From assembly GCF_030815585.1 (NCBI RefSeq), contig NZ_JAUSWY010000001.1, positions 1 through 64,000 of the forward strand: a DNA stretch of 64,000 nucleotides. The letters are read 5' to 3'. The stretch comes from Arthrobacter pascens. GTDB taxonomy: Bacteria; Actinomycetota; Actinomycetes; Actinomycetales; Micrococcaceae. Every line of letters starts with the position of its first letter. Positions within the stretch are counted from its first letter, which is position 1. Positions 39,224 through 47,382 of the stretch are shown here, in pieces. A program made the position numbers and the translations under genes. The notes under the pieces are model-generated. The model searched no databases and had not been told where the DNA came from. It saw only the letters and a list, made by a program, of their open reading frames with translations.

Positions 39224-40374
39224 ACCGGCAGGTGCGGGTACTCCGCCCCACGCTGCTGGAACTCCAGCACATCCTTGTTGAGGACCACGCCGTCGCGGAT
39301 TTCAATGGCCCGGGAAATGGTCTCATTCCCGTCCCACGCTTCCGGGCCGCCGACGACCGTTTCCAGGAACGGCAGCAGTGCCTGGCTGATCTCCCAGCTG
39401 GAGGAATTCCAGAGGTAGGACGGGCTGTGGTCCACCGCGTAGTAGCTGATGTGGTCGCCGACCGTAAACATGGGCTCGGCAAATGTGGTGGAACGGGCCC
39501 AGCTGAAGCCCATACCCTCGTCGCAGGAAACGTCAACGATCAGGCTTCCGGGAGTGAAGGCTTTGAGGTCTTCGGTCCGCAGGTACGTCAGCGGATTGTT
39601 GGGGTCCTGCAGGGTGCAGTTGACCACAATGTCGCTTTCGGCCAGGAACGGTGCCAGCGGAACCCTGCCTCGCTCGGTGATGACCTGGCTCAAAAAGGGG
39701 GCCTCGGCGTCGTGATCAAACTGCACGATGTTGACCGAATGGATCGGGGCGCCCACGGCGGCAACTCCCCGGTTGGTCAGTACCTGGACATCATGGATGC
39801 CGTGCGCGTTCAGGGCCGTGACCGCGCCGCGGGCAGTGGCGCCGAACCCGATGACCACGGCGCTGAGGCGGCGTCCGTAGTCTCCGGTGGAGCCGGTGAG
39901 CGCCAGGGCGTGCAGGACCGAGCAGTAACCGGCCAGCTCATTGTTCTTGTGGAACACGTGCAGGCCGAAGCCGCCGTCGCTGGCCCAGTGGTTCATGCCC
40001 TCGAAGGCAATCAGCGTGAGCTTCTTGTCGATGGCCAGCTGGGTAATGGCGCGGTCCTGGACGCAGTGCGGCCAGCCCCAGAGGACCTGGCCGTCCCGCA
40101 GTTCAGCCAGGTCTGCCGGTTGCGGTTTGGGCAGGAGCACGACGTCGGCCTCCGCCACGAGTGTTTCCCGGCTAACGATTCTGCCCACCAGGGTGGAGAG
40201 GTGGTCATCCGAGACGCCGAAGCGCTCACCGTAGCCCTGCTCCAGGATGATGCTCCGGCGCAGTTCGGGGGCGATGCGCTCAAAATGCCGGGGATGGATG
40301 GGCAGGCGGCGTTCGTCCGGCTTGCGCGTGGAAGCCAGGACGCCCAGGGTCAGCTGGTTCTGTTGGCCACTCAC
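39220..40374 (-). CDS. N5-(carboxyethyl)ornithine synthase-like enzyme (AlaDH/PNT superfamily)
   Basis: 384 residues. N-terminal AlaDH_PNT-like region (LGVLASTRKPDERRLPIHPRHFERI and an RHF-type substrate loop), then a Rossmann NAD(P) domain around RLSAVVIGFGATARGAV (about 170-186). The length and sequence (KNNELAGYCSVLHALAL; VDVSCDEGMGFSWARSTTF) fit N5-(carboxyethyl)ornithine synthase, which reductively condenses pyruvate with ornithine or lysine. Alanine or saccharopine-type dehydrogenases are the nearest alternatives. Its start overlaps the stop of the upstream 46-residue basic protein (ATGA). Confidence 0.85.
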   Translation of the reverse strand: MSGQQNQLTLGVLASTRKPDERRLPIHPRHFERIAPELRRSIILEQGYGERFGVSDDHLSTLVGRIVSRETLVAEADVVLLPKPQPADLAELRDGQVLWGWPHCVQDRAITQLAIDKKLTLIAFEGMNHWASDGGFGLHVFHKNNELAGYCSVLHALALTGSTGDYGRRLSAVVIGFGATARGAVTALNAHGIHDVQVLTNRGVAAVGAPIHSVNIVQFDHDAEAPFLSQVITERGRVPLAPFLAESDIVVNCTLQDPNNPLTYLRTEDLKAFTPGSLIVDVSCDEGMGFSWARSTTFAEPMFTVGDHISYYAVDHSPSYLWNSSSWEISQALLPFLETVVGGPEAWDGNETISRAIEIRDGVVLNKDVLEFQQRGAEYPHLPV

Positions 40375-40511
40375 TTCTTTTTGGCGGCCTTGCTGGACGT
40401 AATGTCCAGGGAGCTTGCCGGAGCTGCAGCCGCCCTTTTGTCTGCGCGCTTTTCCTTGATGGACTTGCCGGCTTTTTTGGATGCTGCTTGACGCGGGGAC
40501 TTGTCAGCCAT
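40371..40511 (-). CDS. 46-residue lysine-rich protein
   Basis: The short protein begins MADKSPRQAASKKAGKSIKE and ends KKK; about a quarter of its residues are Lys or Arg. AGGAG lies six bases before the ATG at 40511; the longer frame to 40568 has no site. Short basic proteins of this type are common in actinobacteria and could bind nucleic acid, but no function is known. The ATGA overlap with the carboxyethylornithine synthase-like gene suggests coupled translation. Confidence 0.75.
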   Translation of the reverse strand: MADKSPRQAASKKAGKSIKEKRADKRAAAAPASSLDITSSKAAKKK

Positions 40512-40568
40512 GATTGCTCCTATAGCGGAACCGGGAGGTTCCTGACTTCTGACGATACACGGCGCCAC

Positions 40569-40808
40569 CTAACGCCTTGACTAGATCGCGGCGGCGCGGC
40601 GGTTGTTGTGCCGGCACGTTCCCGGTGTGAAAATGACGCTCTGGGCTCTGCGCTGGGCATGCTGTCCGGGGCGAGGGAAAGCAGCTACCGGAAACAGGAG
40701 GAGGCCCGGCTGGCTGCCCACAAGAAGGCCGTGGAGCGGCAGGCAAGGCAGGGCAGGAACACCTGGGAAGGTGGACCCCGAGGGGCGTGGATTGTCGCGA
40801 GAATTGGG
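40569..40808. other. Region between the small basic gene and tRNA-Gly
   Basis: 240 bp with no supported gene. A plus-strand frame at 40608-40817 (69 codons) has a basic, alpha-helical-looking stretch (RKQEEARLAAHKKAVERQAR) but runs into the tRNA and has no ribosome binding site. It may be a gene remnant. Confidence 0.35.
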
Positions 40809-40879
40809 AGCGGCTGACGGGAATCGAACCCGCGTATCAAGCTTGGGAAGCTAGCGCTCTACCATTGAGCTACAGCCGC
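40809..40879 (-). tRNA. tRNA-Gly (anticodon CCC)
   Basis: The 71-nt transcript begins GCGGCTGTAGCTCAATGG and ends with the T arm GCGGGTTCGATTCCCGT and acceptor strand CAGCCGC plus U73, as in bacterial glycine tRNAs. The anticodon loop TTCCCAA gives CCC. The acceptor stem pairs fully; the anticodon stem has one T-T mismatch. The 3' CCA is not encoded (the genome reads CCC). Confidence 0.93.
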
Positions 40880-41134
40880 AAGGCCCCCATTTGCCCGGGG
40901 CAGAACTTAGCTTAGCGCAGATGCACGGCCATCTTGTCAATGGTGCCCAGGGTGCGGACCGTGTCCGTCCGCGCATGGCCGGAGGGGCAGCGTCATCCAG
41001 TAACTCTTCAATAACGTCCCGGCCTGTGGCTAGGTCGGGGCGGAATCCTCTGGCTAGTCTGAACCGGATAGCTGCGGTGTCAGGGGGGTGAGGCGGGCTA
41101 CAACGGCAGGCCCCACGTCAACCAAAGGATTCCC
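40880..41134. other. Region between tRNA-Gly and the SRPBCC gene
   Basis: 255 bp. It should contain the tRNA promoter (minus strand) and the promoter of the SRPBCC gene (plus strand). No repeat or convincing -35/-10 pair was recognised, and no protein frame with a ribosome binding site. Confidence 0.35.
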
Positions 41135-41578
41135 ATGGCAATTGCAGAGCACGAGGTCCTCATCCGTCGTGACGCCATGGCCGTGTACACCTTCCTGATC
41201 GACGGATTGAACCTGCCGCAGTGGCGCGACGGTATCCGCAGCATCAGCCTGGCGGCAGGCGCTGCCGGCACCAAGGGAGCCGTGTACCAGCAGACCCTGA
41301 CCGGCAGGTCGGGACGGCCCATCGCTGCCGACTTCGAGATAACGCAAGCCCGGCCAGGCGCAGAGATACAGTTTCAGGTGGTCGCCGGCCCGGCCCGGCC
41401 CGCAGGCGGGTACTATCTCAGCACAGAGCCGGACGGGACGCGTGTGAGGTTCGCCCTCGAATTCCAGCCCAAAGGCCTGCTGGGGCTCATGAACACCATG
41501 GTCCAGCGGAACATGAAGGATGACGTGGCCCAGCTGGAACGGCTCAAGGATGTCCTGGAGCTCCAGCCAGCCACCTAG
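41135..41578 (+). CDS. SRPBCC (START-like) family protein
   Basis: 147 residues of the polyketide cyclase/START-like fold: an N-terminal strand with an ...AVYTFLIDGLNLPQWRDGI segment, a central beta region (FEITQARPGAEIQFQVVAGPARPAGGYYLS), and a long C-terminal helix (LLGLMNTMVQRNMKDDVAQLERLKDVLE). Such proteins bind small hydrophobic ligands in a cavity. AAAGGA precedes the ATG. It ends 2 bp from the convergent CAP/FG-GAP gene. No ligand can be inferred. Confidence 0.88.
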   Translation: MAIAEHEVLIRRDAMAVYTFLIDGLNLPQWRDGIRSISLAAGAAGTKGAVYQQTLTGRSGRPIAADFEITQARPGAEIQFQVVAGPARPAGGYYLSTEPDGTRVRFALEFQPKGLLGLMNTMVQRNMKDDVAQLERLKDVLELQPAT

Positions 41579-41580
41579 AG

Positions 41581-43314
41581 TTATTGCGCGAGCCGCTGGC
41601 CCGACCAGTTTCCGGCGATGTTCGACGGCGCCGCCAGGCCTCCAGTGCTCAGATCCCAGTACTGCACCACGTCGTTGGCCCGGCGCAGGGCCACTCCGGT
41701 GGAATTCAGCCCGGTGACATCCTTCAGCGGCCGGATTCCCGTGACATCCTGCCAACCGGTGGCGACGGTGGGCCGGGCTTCGGCGCGGGGAGCAACAACC
41801 CCGGCGCCGCGGTACAGCTGGACCGCCCCGGTGCCCTGCACTGCCAGGAGGTCCTGGAAACCGTCGGCGTCGTAATCCACCATGGACAGCCTGTTCGCGG
41901 AAACGCCGCTGACCATGAGGCTGCGCACAGACAAATCGGCCAGGCCCTTGTTCGGATACAGATAGGCGTTTCCTGCGGTGTCCAGTGCAACGATTTGGGG
42001 TAGCCGGTTGTTGGCGCACCAGCCGCCTACGGCCAGCGTCAGGCCGGCCCAGCCGCCTTGGCCCAAAGTCACTGCAGCGCCGAAGCCTCCGCCGGCAAAG
42101 CCGGGATGAAGGGTCAGCCGGCCGTCGTTCCACTGTGCGAGCAGATCATACGTGCCGTTGCGTTCCCAGTCGGTGACGAACACTTCCTTCGCGCCGCTGA
42201 AGAAGGAGTTGATGACCCTGGCCGGGCCGTAGGTCCTGTTCCCGGTGGAGGGGCGGTTGATGACCTGGCCTCCGGCGTCGACCGAGACGAGGTCTGCGGC
42301 GCTGGTGATTGCCCCGGCACTCAGGTCGAGCGTGGGAGGCATGTGCCTTACGGGGGCGTCGCAGACGCTGGGCGTGGGTGGCGGCAACCCGGGAGTTCCG
42401 CCGGGGGAGGTGGTGGTTCCGGCCGGAAGGGTGTTGTAGCCAAAGAAGTTCACCAGTCCCCACAGCGTGTACCGGTTGGGCGTGGTTTGCCACTTGCCGT
42501 CCGTGTACGTGATTCCGATGCCCATCACGTTGAAGCGCGGGTCGATCAGCATTGCATTGTGGCCCGGGGAGGTCTTCCACCACTCCACGAGCTGAGCGGC
42601 ATCACGGTCCCAGCGGACGGCGATTACTTCTCCGGCGCCGTTGGTGGGGTTCATCGCACGGGGGTCGGTCCAGAAACTGGAGCGATGCTCGATTACCTCG
42701 CGGGAGGCAATGTTTTTGGTCCACTCCTGCGCCATTCCCGCCACGGTGGCGTGGTACTTCACCGGCGCCAGGCCCCTGGACGCCCGGTATTCGTTGATCT
42801 TGTTGAAGACCGTGAGGATGGCCGCTGCGTTGCTGTCCGACAGGAGGGCTTCCGGAGCCGGAGCCGGGGTGGACTCTGTCCAGGGTGCTGCTGGTGGCGT
42901 GGGCTGGGCCAGCTCGGCATCCGGCGCCCAGAGCGGCGGAACAGAAGCGGGCTCAGGTGGGGTGGTGCTGTCTGCAGACGCCGTGGTTGGCGCAGGACCA
43001 GCTAGCGCCTGGGTGGCAGGCGTGGCATCGGCGCTGGAGACCGCGGGCGATGACCCGGCGGGGGAAGCCGGACGTATTTCCGGTTCAACGGCGGGGGCGA
43101 GCCGGAACCCGGTGCCGGTGTCCGCGGGGGCTGCCCCGCCGTCGTCGTCCGTTGTTGACGAGGGGCCCAGGGCTACAGCGCGGGGACCCGCGGCGCTCGC
43201 GGACTGGCTGGCGTGCTGGAAGGCGGCAGGAGCCGCATAGATGCCCGCAGCCGGGGACGCGAGGGCAAGCGCACAGAACATGGCAACAACGACGCGCGGC
43301 GCAGCTTTTCTCAC
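41581..43314 (-). CDS. Secreted CAP-domain and FG-GAP/VCBS repeat protein
   Basis: 577 residues from a GTG at 43314, preceded by GGGGA. A signal peptide (VRKAAPRVVVAMFCALALASPAAGIYA) predicts export. A Pro/Ala/Thr-rich linker follows (about 30-170). A CAP/SCP domain covers about 180-300 (NKINEYRASRGLAPVKYHA, HRSSFWTDPRAMNP, SPGHNAMLIDPRFNVMGIGI). The C-terminal half has FG-GAP/VCBS-like beta-propeller repeats (FVTDWERNGTYDLLAQWNDGRL; MVDYDADGFQDLLAVQGTG). This is an envelope-associated or secreted protein; the ligand is unknown. Confidence 0.85.
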   Translation of the reverse strand: MRKAAPRVVVAMFCALALASPAAGIYAAPAAFQHASQSASAAGPRAVALGPSSTTDDDGGAAPADTGTGFRLAPAVEPEIRPASPAGSSPAVSSADATPATQALAGPAPTTASADSTTPPEPASVPPLWAPDAELAQPTPPAAPWTESTPAPAPEALLSDSNAAAILTVFNKINEYRASRGLAPVKYHATVAGMAQEWTKNIASREVIEHRSSFWTDPRAMNPTNGAGEVIAVRWDRDAAQLVEWWKTSPGHNAMLIDPRFNVMGIGITYTDGKWQTTPNRYTLWGLVNFFGYNTLPAGTTTSPGGTPGLPPPTPSVCDAPVRHMPPTLDLSAGAITSAADLVSVDAGGQVINRPSTGNRTYGPARVINSFFSGAKEVFVTDWERNGTYDLLAQWNDGRLTLHPGFAGGGFGAAVTLGQGGWAGLTLAVGGWCANNRLPQIVALDTAGNAYLYPNKGLADLSVRSLMVSGVSANRLSMVDYDADGFQDLLAVQGTGAVQLYRGAGVVAPRAEARPTVATGWQDVTGIRPLKDVTGLNSTGVALRRANDVVQYWDLSTGGLAAPSNIAGNWSGQRLAQ

Positions 43315-43434
43315 AACTATCCCCAGCTCCCCAGCTAAGTTGGGCCAGCCGGGCGACCATCCGGCGGCTGTCATTCTGAGGCAACAGTAGCCCTGCTGAG
43401 CGGCGGCAACAATGGATACTGTATTTTGGGAGGC

Positions 43435-44010
43435 GTGCTGATCTCTGACCGCGATATTCGTGCCGAAATAGACTCCCAACGGATTGTCCTCGAACCGTAC
43501 GATTCCGCGATGGTGCAGCCGTCCTCGGTGGACGTGCGGATCGACCGGTTCTTCCGGCTGTTCGACAACCACAAGTACGCGCACATCGACCCGGCCGAAG
43601 AGCAGCCCGATCTGACGCGCCTGGTGGAGGTGGAGACCGGAGAGCCCTTCATCCTGCACCCCGGCGAGTTTGTGCTTGGATCCACGTATGAGACCGTCAC
43701 ACTGCCGGACGACATCGCCGCGCGCCTTGAAGGTAAGTCCTCGCTGGGCCGCCTGGGGCTGCTGACGCACTCGACGGCGGGGTTCATCGATCCCGGTTTC
43801 TCGGGCCACGTGACGCTGGAGCTGTCCAACATGGCCACTCTGCCCATCAAACTGTGGCCTGGCATGAAAATTGGCCAGCTGTGCTTCTTCCGGCTGACCT
43901 CTGCCGCGGAGCACCCCTACGGCTCAGGCCAGTACGGCAACCGCTACCAGGGCCAGCGCGGGCCGACAGCCAGCCGCAGCCACCTGAACTTCCACCGTAC
44001 CGAGGTTTAG
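43435..44010 (+). CDS. dcd: dCTP deaminase
   Basis: 191 residues starting at a GTG (43435), because family members begin [13 protein letters not shown]; a TTG at 43426 would add three residues. Dcd deaminates dCTP to dUTP (some actinobacterial forms go on to dUMP). The motif [29 protein letters not shown] contains the catalytic Ser and Glu region, and the C-terminal [17 protein letters not shown] closes over the nucleotide. The GGGAGG lies immediately before the start, so the leader is unusually short or the RBS serves another start. It diverges from the CAP gene. Confidence 0.95.
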   Translation: MLISDRDIRAEIDSQRIVLEPYDSAMVQPSSVDVRIDRFFRLFDNHKYAHIDPAEEQPDLTRLVEVETGEPFILHPGEFVLGSTYETVTLPDDIAARLEGKSSLGRLGLLTHSTAGFIDPGFSGHVTLELSNMATLPIKLWPGMKIGQLCFFRLTSAAEHPYGSGQYGNRYQGQRGPTASRSHLNFHRTEV

Positions 44011-44032
44011 CCGGTCCCCCTGAGTTTTGGGA

Positions 44033-44065
44033 TCCCGGCGCACGCGGGGCGTCTCAGCGCCGGGA
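44033..44065. terminator. Hairpin between dcd and the antiporter gene
   Basis: TCCCGGCGC (44033-44041) pairs perfectly with GCGCCGGGA (44057-44065), with a 15-nt loop, between convergent genes. The stem is short, so this is a moderate prediction. Confidence 0.5.
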
Positions 44066-44087
44066 CGTTACTCCTCGCCGCACGAAG

Positions 44088-45269
44088 CTACGCCTGCGCG
44101 GGCGCCGGGGCGGGCCGCGTGACCGCCTGGAGCAGCGGCTCCACGTAGCGCGCGGCCAGCGGACCCAGGATGGCCATGAGGAGGACGTAGGCAGTGGCCA
44201 GGGCCGCCAGCTCGTCCGGGACCACGCCGGACGCGACAGCCAGGCCCGCAATGACGATCGAAAATTCACCGCGGGCTATGAGCGCAGCGCCGGCCCGAAA
44301 GCGGCCGCGGCGGGCGATCCCCACACGCTTGGCCGCCCAGATGCCGGTGAGCATCTTCGTGGCCGCGGTGATGACGGCGAGCACCAGCGCCCAGCCGAGT
44401 ACGGGAGGGATAGAGGACGGGTCCGTGTTGAGCCCGAACGCCACAAAAAAGAGGGCCGCAAAGAGGTCCCTCAGCGGCTCCAGGATCCGGGTGGCGCTAT
44501 GGGCAGTGGCCCCCGAAATGGCGATGCCGAGCATAAACGCCCCCACCGCCGCCGAGACCTGCATGGCCGAGGCGACTCCCGCAACCAGCAGTGCCAAACC
44601 CAGCAGGTTCAGGAGGAACACCTCGGAGTTTTCGCTGTGGACCGCCTGTGACACCCGGTGGCCATGCCGGAGCGCCACCATCAGGACCACGCTGACCACC
44701 GCCAGGGAAATTCCCACCGTGGTCAGCCCGCCCAGGAAGCTCACGCCCGCCAAGGTAGCCGTGAGAATGGGCAGGTACACGGCCATGGCCAGGTCCTCGA
44801 AGACCAGGATGGACAGCACCACTGGTGTTTCGCGGTTACCGATCCGGCCCAGGTCCGTAATGACCTTCGCGGCGATGCCGGAGGAGGAAATGTACGTGAC
44901 GCCGCCCATGACCATGGCCCCCACGGCGCCCCAGCCCAGCCAGACGGCAAGGGCGGCTCCGGGCAGGAAATTCAGCACCAGGTCGAGCACACCGGCCTGC
45001 CAGGACCTCCGCAGGCCGGTGAACAATTCCGCCGCCGTATATTCCAACCCGAGCATAAGCAGCAGCAGGATCACGCCGATCTCGCCAGAGAGGTGTGCGA
45101 ATTCCTGCATGCCTTCAAGCTTGACCACCCCACCTGCGCCGAAGGCGAGGCCGCCCACGAGGTACAGCGGGATGGGGGACATTCCGATCCGTCCGGCCAG
45201 CCTGGCCAGGAGGCCGAGGCAGAACACAACGGCCCCCAGTTCAATGAGGGTCAGGGCCAACGGGTCCAT
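44088..45269 (-). CDS. khtU: CPA2-family K+/H+ antiporter (KhtU-like)
   Basis: 393 residues, about 12 membrane helices, Na+/H+ exchanger fold: LARLAGRIGMSPIPLYLVGGLAFG at the N-terminus, VFEDLAMAVYLPILTA, and LIARGEFSIVIAGLAVASGVVPDELAALATAYVLLMAILGP. The protein stops after the membrane domain, without a fused TrkA domain. The TrkA-C (RCK_C) subunit is encoded just upstream, 5 bp away, as in KhtTU of Bacillus. It exports K+ in exchange for protons. Gene symbol given by analogy. Confidence 0.88.
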   Translation of the reverse strand: MDPLALTLIELGAVVFCLGLLARLAGRIGMSPIPLYLVGGLAFGAGGVVKLEGMQEFAHLSGEIGVILLLLMLGLEYTAAELFTGLRRSWQAGVLDLVLNFLPGAALAVWLGWGAVGAMVMGGVTYISSSGIAAKVITDLGRIGNRETPVVLSILVFEDLAMAVYLPILTATLAGVSFLGGLTTVGISLAVVSVVLMVALRHGHRVSQAVHSENSEVFLLNLLGLALLVAGVASAMQVSAAVGAFMLGIAISGATAHSATRILEPLRDLFAALFFVAFGLNTDPSSIPPVLGWALVLAVITAATKMLTGIWAAKRVGIARRGRFRAGAALIARGEFSIVIAGLAVASGVVPDELAALATAYVLLMAILGPLAARYVEPLLQAVTRPAPAPAQA

Positions 45270-45274
45270 AACGC

Positions 45275-45757
45275 TCAGCCGTTGCGCAGGATATCGGCCG
45301 CTGAGTCCAGGCCTTCTTGCGTACCGACCGCGACGAGCAGGTCACCCGGGTGAAGGACGACGTCGGGCCCCGGCGACGGGACCACCTCGCCTTCGCGCAT
45401 GATCGCCACAATCGAGACCCCGCACCTGGTGCGGATGCACGCCTTTCCCATCGGCTGGTTCTGGAACGGGGAGTCCGGGGCGATGGAAAACTGCCGGGTC
45501 ACGATGCCCGGAATTTCCTTGTGTTCTTCCGTCAGCTTCATGGCCAGGTGTTGCCCGCCCAGGAGGTTGCCCAGGGCGGCTGCCTCATCCCCGGTGAGGG
45601 GAATCGAGGCCTGACAGGTATCGGGATCGTCCCAGGTGGAAACGAAGAGTTCCGTCTGGCCTTCCCGCAGCTCCACGACGCCGATGCGGCGGCCGGAAGC
45701 CGTCATGAAATCCTTCCGCCGGCCAAGGCCGGGGAGGTCCGTCTCGTCCACGTTCAT
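45275..45757 (-). CDS. khtT: Regulatory RCK_C subunit of the antiporter (KhtT-like)
   Basis: 160 residues. The N-terminal half (about 1-75) is a small domain typical of KhtT, and the C-terminal half (about 85-160) is an RCK_C domain (FQNQPMGKACIRTRCGVSIVAIMREGEVVPSPGPDVVLHPGDLLVAVGT). Homologues gate the paired antiporter in response to ligands such as c-di-AMP and pH. The gene precedes khtU in the same operon, spacing 5 bp. No KhtS-like third gene is present. Confidence 0.85.
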   Translation of the reverse strand: MNVDETDLPGLGRRKDFMTASGRRIGVVELREGQTELFVSTWDDPDTCQASIPLTGDEAAALGNLLGGQHLAMKLTEEHKEIPGIVTRQFSIAPDSPFQNQPMGKACIRTRCGVSIVAIMREGEVVPSPGPDVVLHPGDLLVAVGTQEGLDSAADILRNG

Positions 45758-45786
45758 AGTTCCAGCCTAGTCCGCAGGGCGCGGTT

Positions 45787-47190
45787 TTAGGTGGCGGGGA
45801 CCACGGCGATCGAGGTCTTGTCCGGCGCCTTTACTGGGAGCAGGACCAGGAGGCCGGCGAGCAGCACCACCATAATGCCCAGGATTCCCCATCGCTGGGC
45901 CTCGCCAGGGGCAACCAAGGGCGTGGCCAGTGCAATGCAGAGGGTGAACAGTGCTGGTGCCAGGAAACTGACCGCCCGGCCGGTGGTGGCGTACAGGCCA
46001 AAGAGCTCACCGGACTCGCCATGCGGCGCCAGCCGTGCAAGGTAGGCCCGCGAGGAGGACTGGGCGGGCCCCACAAACAGGCACAGGAACAGCCCGAACA
46101 CCCAGAACGTAGTGCTGCCGGCCCACGGCATCCCGAAGAAAACGTAATTGCCGTTGCCGAGGACCAGGATGACGGTGCCGGCAATGAGCAGCCCCACCAG
46201 CGAGCCGATGATTACACTCTTGGGCCCTATCCGGTCGTCCAGGAATCCGCCGATCATGGCCCCCACAGCGGCCACCACATTGCCGAAGATAGCGAAGAAA
46301 ATGACCTGCGACAGCTCAAACCCGAACGTCCCGGCGGCGATAATCCCGCCGAACGTAAACACTGCGGCCAGGCCGTCGCGGAAGACGGCGCTGGCCAGCA
46401 GGAAGTAGATGGTGTGCGGACTGGTGGCGTAGATGGCCTTGATCCGGCGTACCAGCAGGCCGTAGGAGGCCAGAAACCCCAGCGGCCTGGCCTGCCCGGG
46501 CCGCGGAAGTTCGGGGACGGCAAACAGGACGGGCAGGGCGAAAATGAAGAACCAGAGGGCGGAGAACACGGCCACCAAACGGATGTTGAGGCTGTTCTCG
46601 GTGGACGCGCCGAACCAGTCGAAGCTGGGCTGCACAAAGAGCTGCAGGACAATGAGCAGCGCCACGATGCCGCCCAGGTAGCCCATGCCCCAGCCGAACC
46701 CGCTGACTTTGCCGATGTTCTTCGGGGTGGAGATCTGGGCGAGCATGGCGTTGTAGTTGACGCCCGCGAACTCGAAGAACACATTGCCCAGCGCAATAAG
46801 CGAGACACCCAGCAGCAGGAATTCCGGCCGCGGGAAAACAAAGAAGCACGTGGCGGTCAAGACCGCGACGGCGGCAGTGTTGACCCCCAGCCACAGCTTG
46901 CGGCGCCCTCCGGTGTCCGAACGCTGCCCGGTGACGGGAGCCAGCAGGGCGATGGCGACTCCTGCGACGGCGAGGGCGCCGCCCAGCACGGCAGAGGCCT
47001 GGTCCTCGCCGCCGAAGGCGTTTGAGGTCAGGTAAACCGTGAAAACGAAGGTGGTCATGACCGCGTTGAAGGCCGCCGAGCCCCAGTCCCAGGATGCCCA
47101 CGCGAGCACCCGGCCCTTGCTGGTGGCCTGGTTCCCGGCTTCGAGTTCCGACGGCGGTTGCATTGCCTCAGGAGCGCTGGCGGTGTTCAT
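45787..47190 (-). CDS. MFS transporter of the Atg22/UMF1 type
   Basis: 467 residues, about 12 helices. The N-terminal ASWDWGSAAFNAVMTTFVFTVYLTS is the Atg22-like signature, and the loop QRSDTGGRRK matches the MFS inter-helix motif. Members move unknown small molecules or amino acids. The start is at 47190, with a 192-bp divergent region to mrpA. It lies upstream of and parallel to khtT (29 bp gap), so it may be in the same transcript. Confidence 0.88.
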   Translation of the reverse strand: MNTASAPEAMQPPSELEAGNQATSKGRVLAWASWDWGSAAFNAVMTTFVFTVYLTSNAFGGEDQASAVLGGALAVAGVAIALLAPVTGQRSDTGGRRKLWLGVNTAAVAVLTATCFFVFPRPEFLLLGVSLIALGNVFFEFAGVNYNAMLAQISTPKNIGKVSGFGWGMGYLGGIVALLIVLQLFVQPSFDWFGASTENSLNIRLVAVFSALWFFIFALPVLFAVPELPRPGQARPLGFLASYGLLVRRIKAIYATSPHTIYFLLASAVFRDGLAAVFTFGGIIAAGTFGFELSQVIFFAIFGNVVAAVGAMIGGFLDDRIGPKSVIIGSLVGLLIAGTVILVLGNGNYVFFGMPWAGSTTFWVFGLFLCLFVGPAQSSSRAYLARLAPHGESGELFGLYATTGRAVSFLAPALFTLCIALATPLVAPGEAQRWGILGIMVVLLAGLLVLLPVKAPDKTSIAVVPAT

Positions 47191-47382
47191 AGGCTGAATG
47201 CTATCCGCCTGTGGCGAACATCAAGCGGAGGATATCCCGGACACCCGGGAATCCCGCCGTCGGGCGGTCACGGCGAGGCAAAAGTGTCAGTGGTGCCTTG
47301 ATAAACTGCGGGCACCGAATCCTACGAATAACCGCCTGCCCTGACCCTTGACAATCGAATCCCTGACGTTGCGGAGATACCA

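Noticed and set aside
38497..40491. 664-codon plus-strand frame overlapping the MFS end and opposite the CEOS-like gene
   Set aside because: Out of frame with the MFS gene and antisense to a well-matched dehydrogenase; low-complexity composition.
40608..40817. 69-codon plus-strand frame before tRNA-Gly
   Set aside because: No ribosome binding site, overlap with the tRNA 3' end and no recognised family; it may be a remnant but is not supported as a gene.
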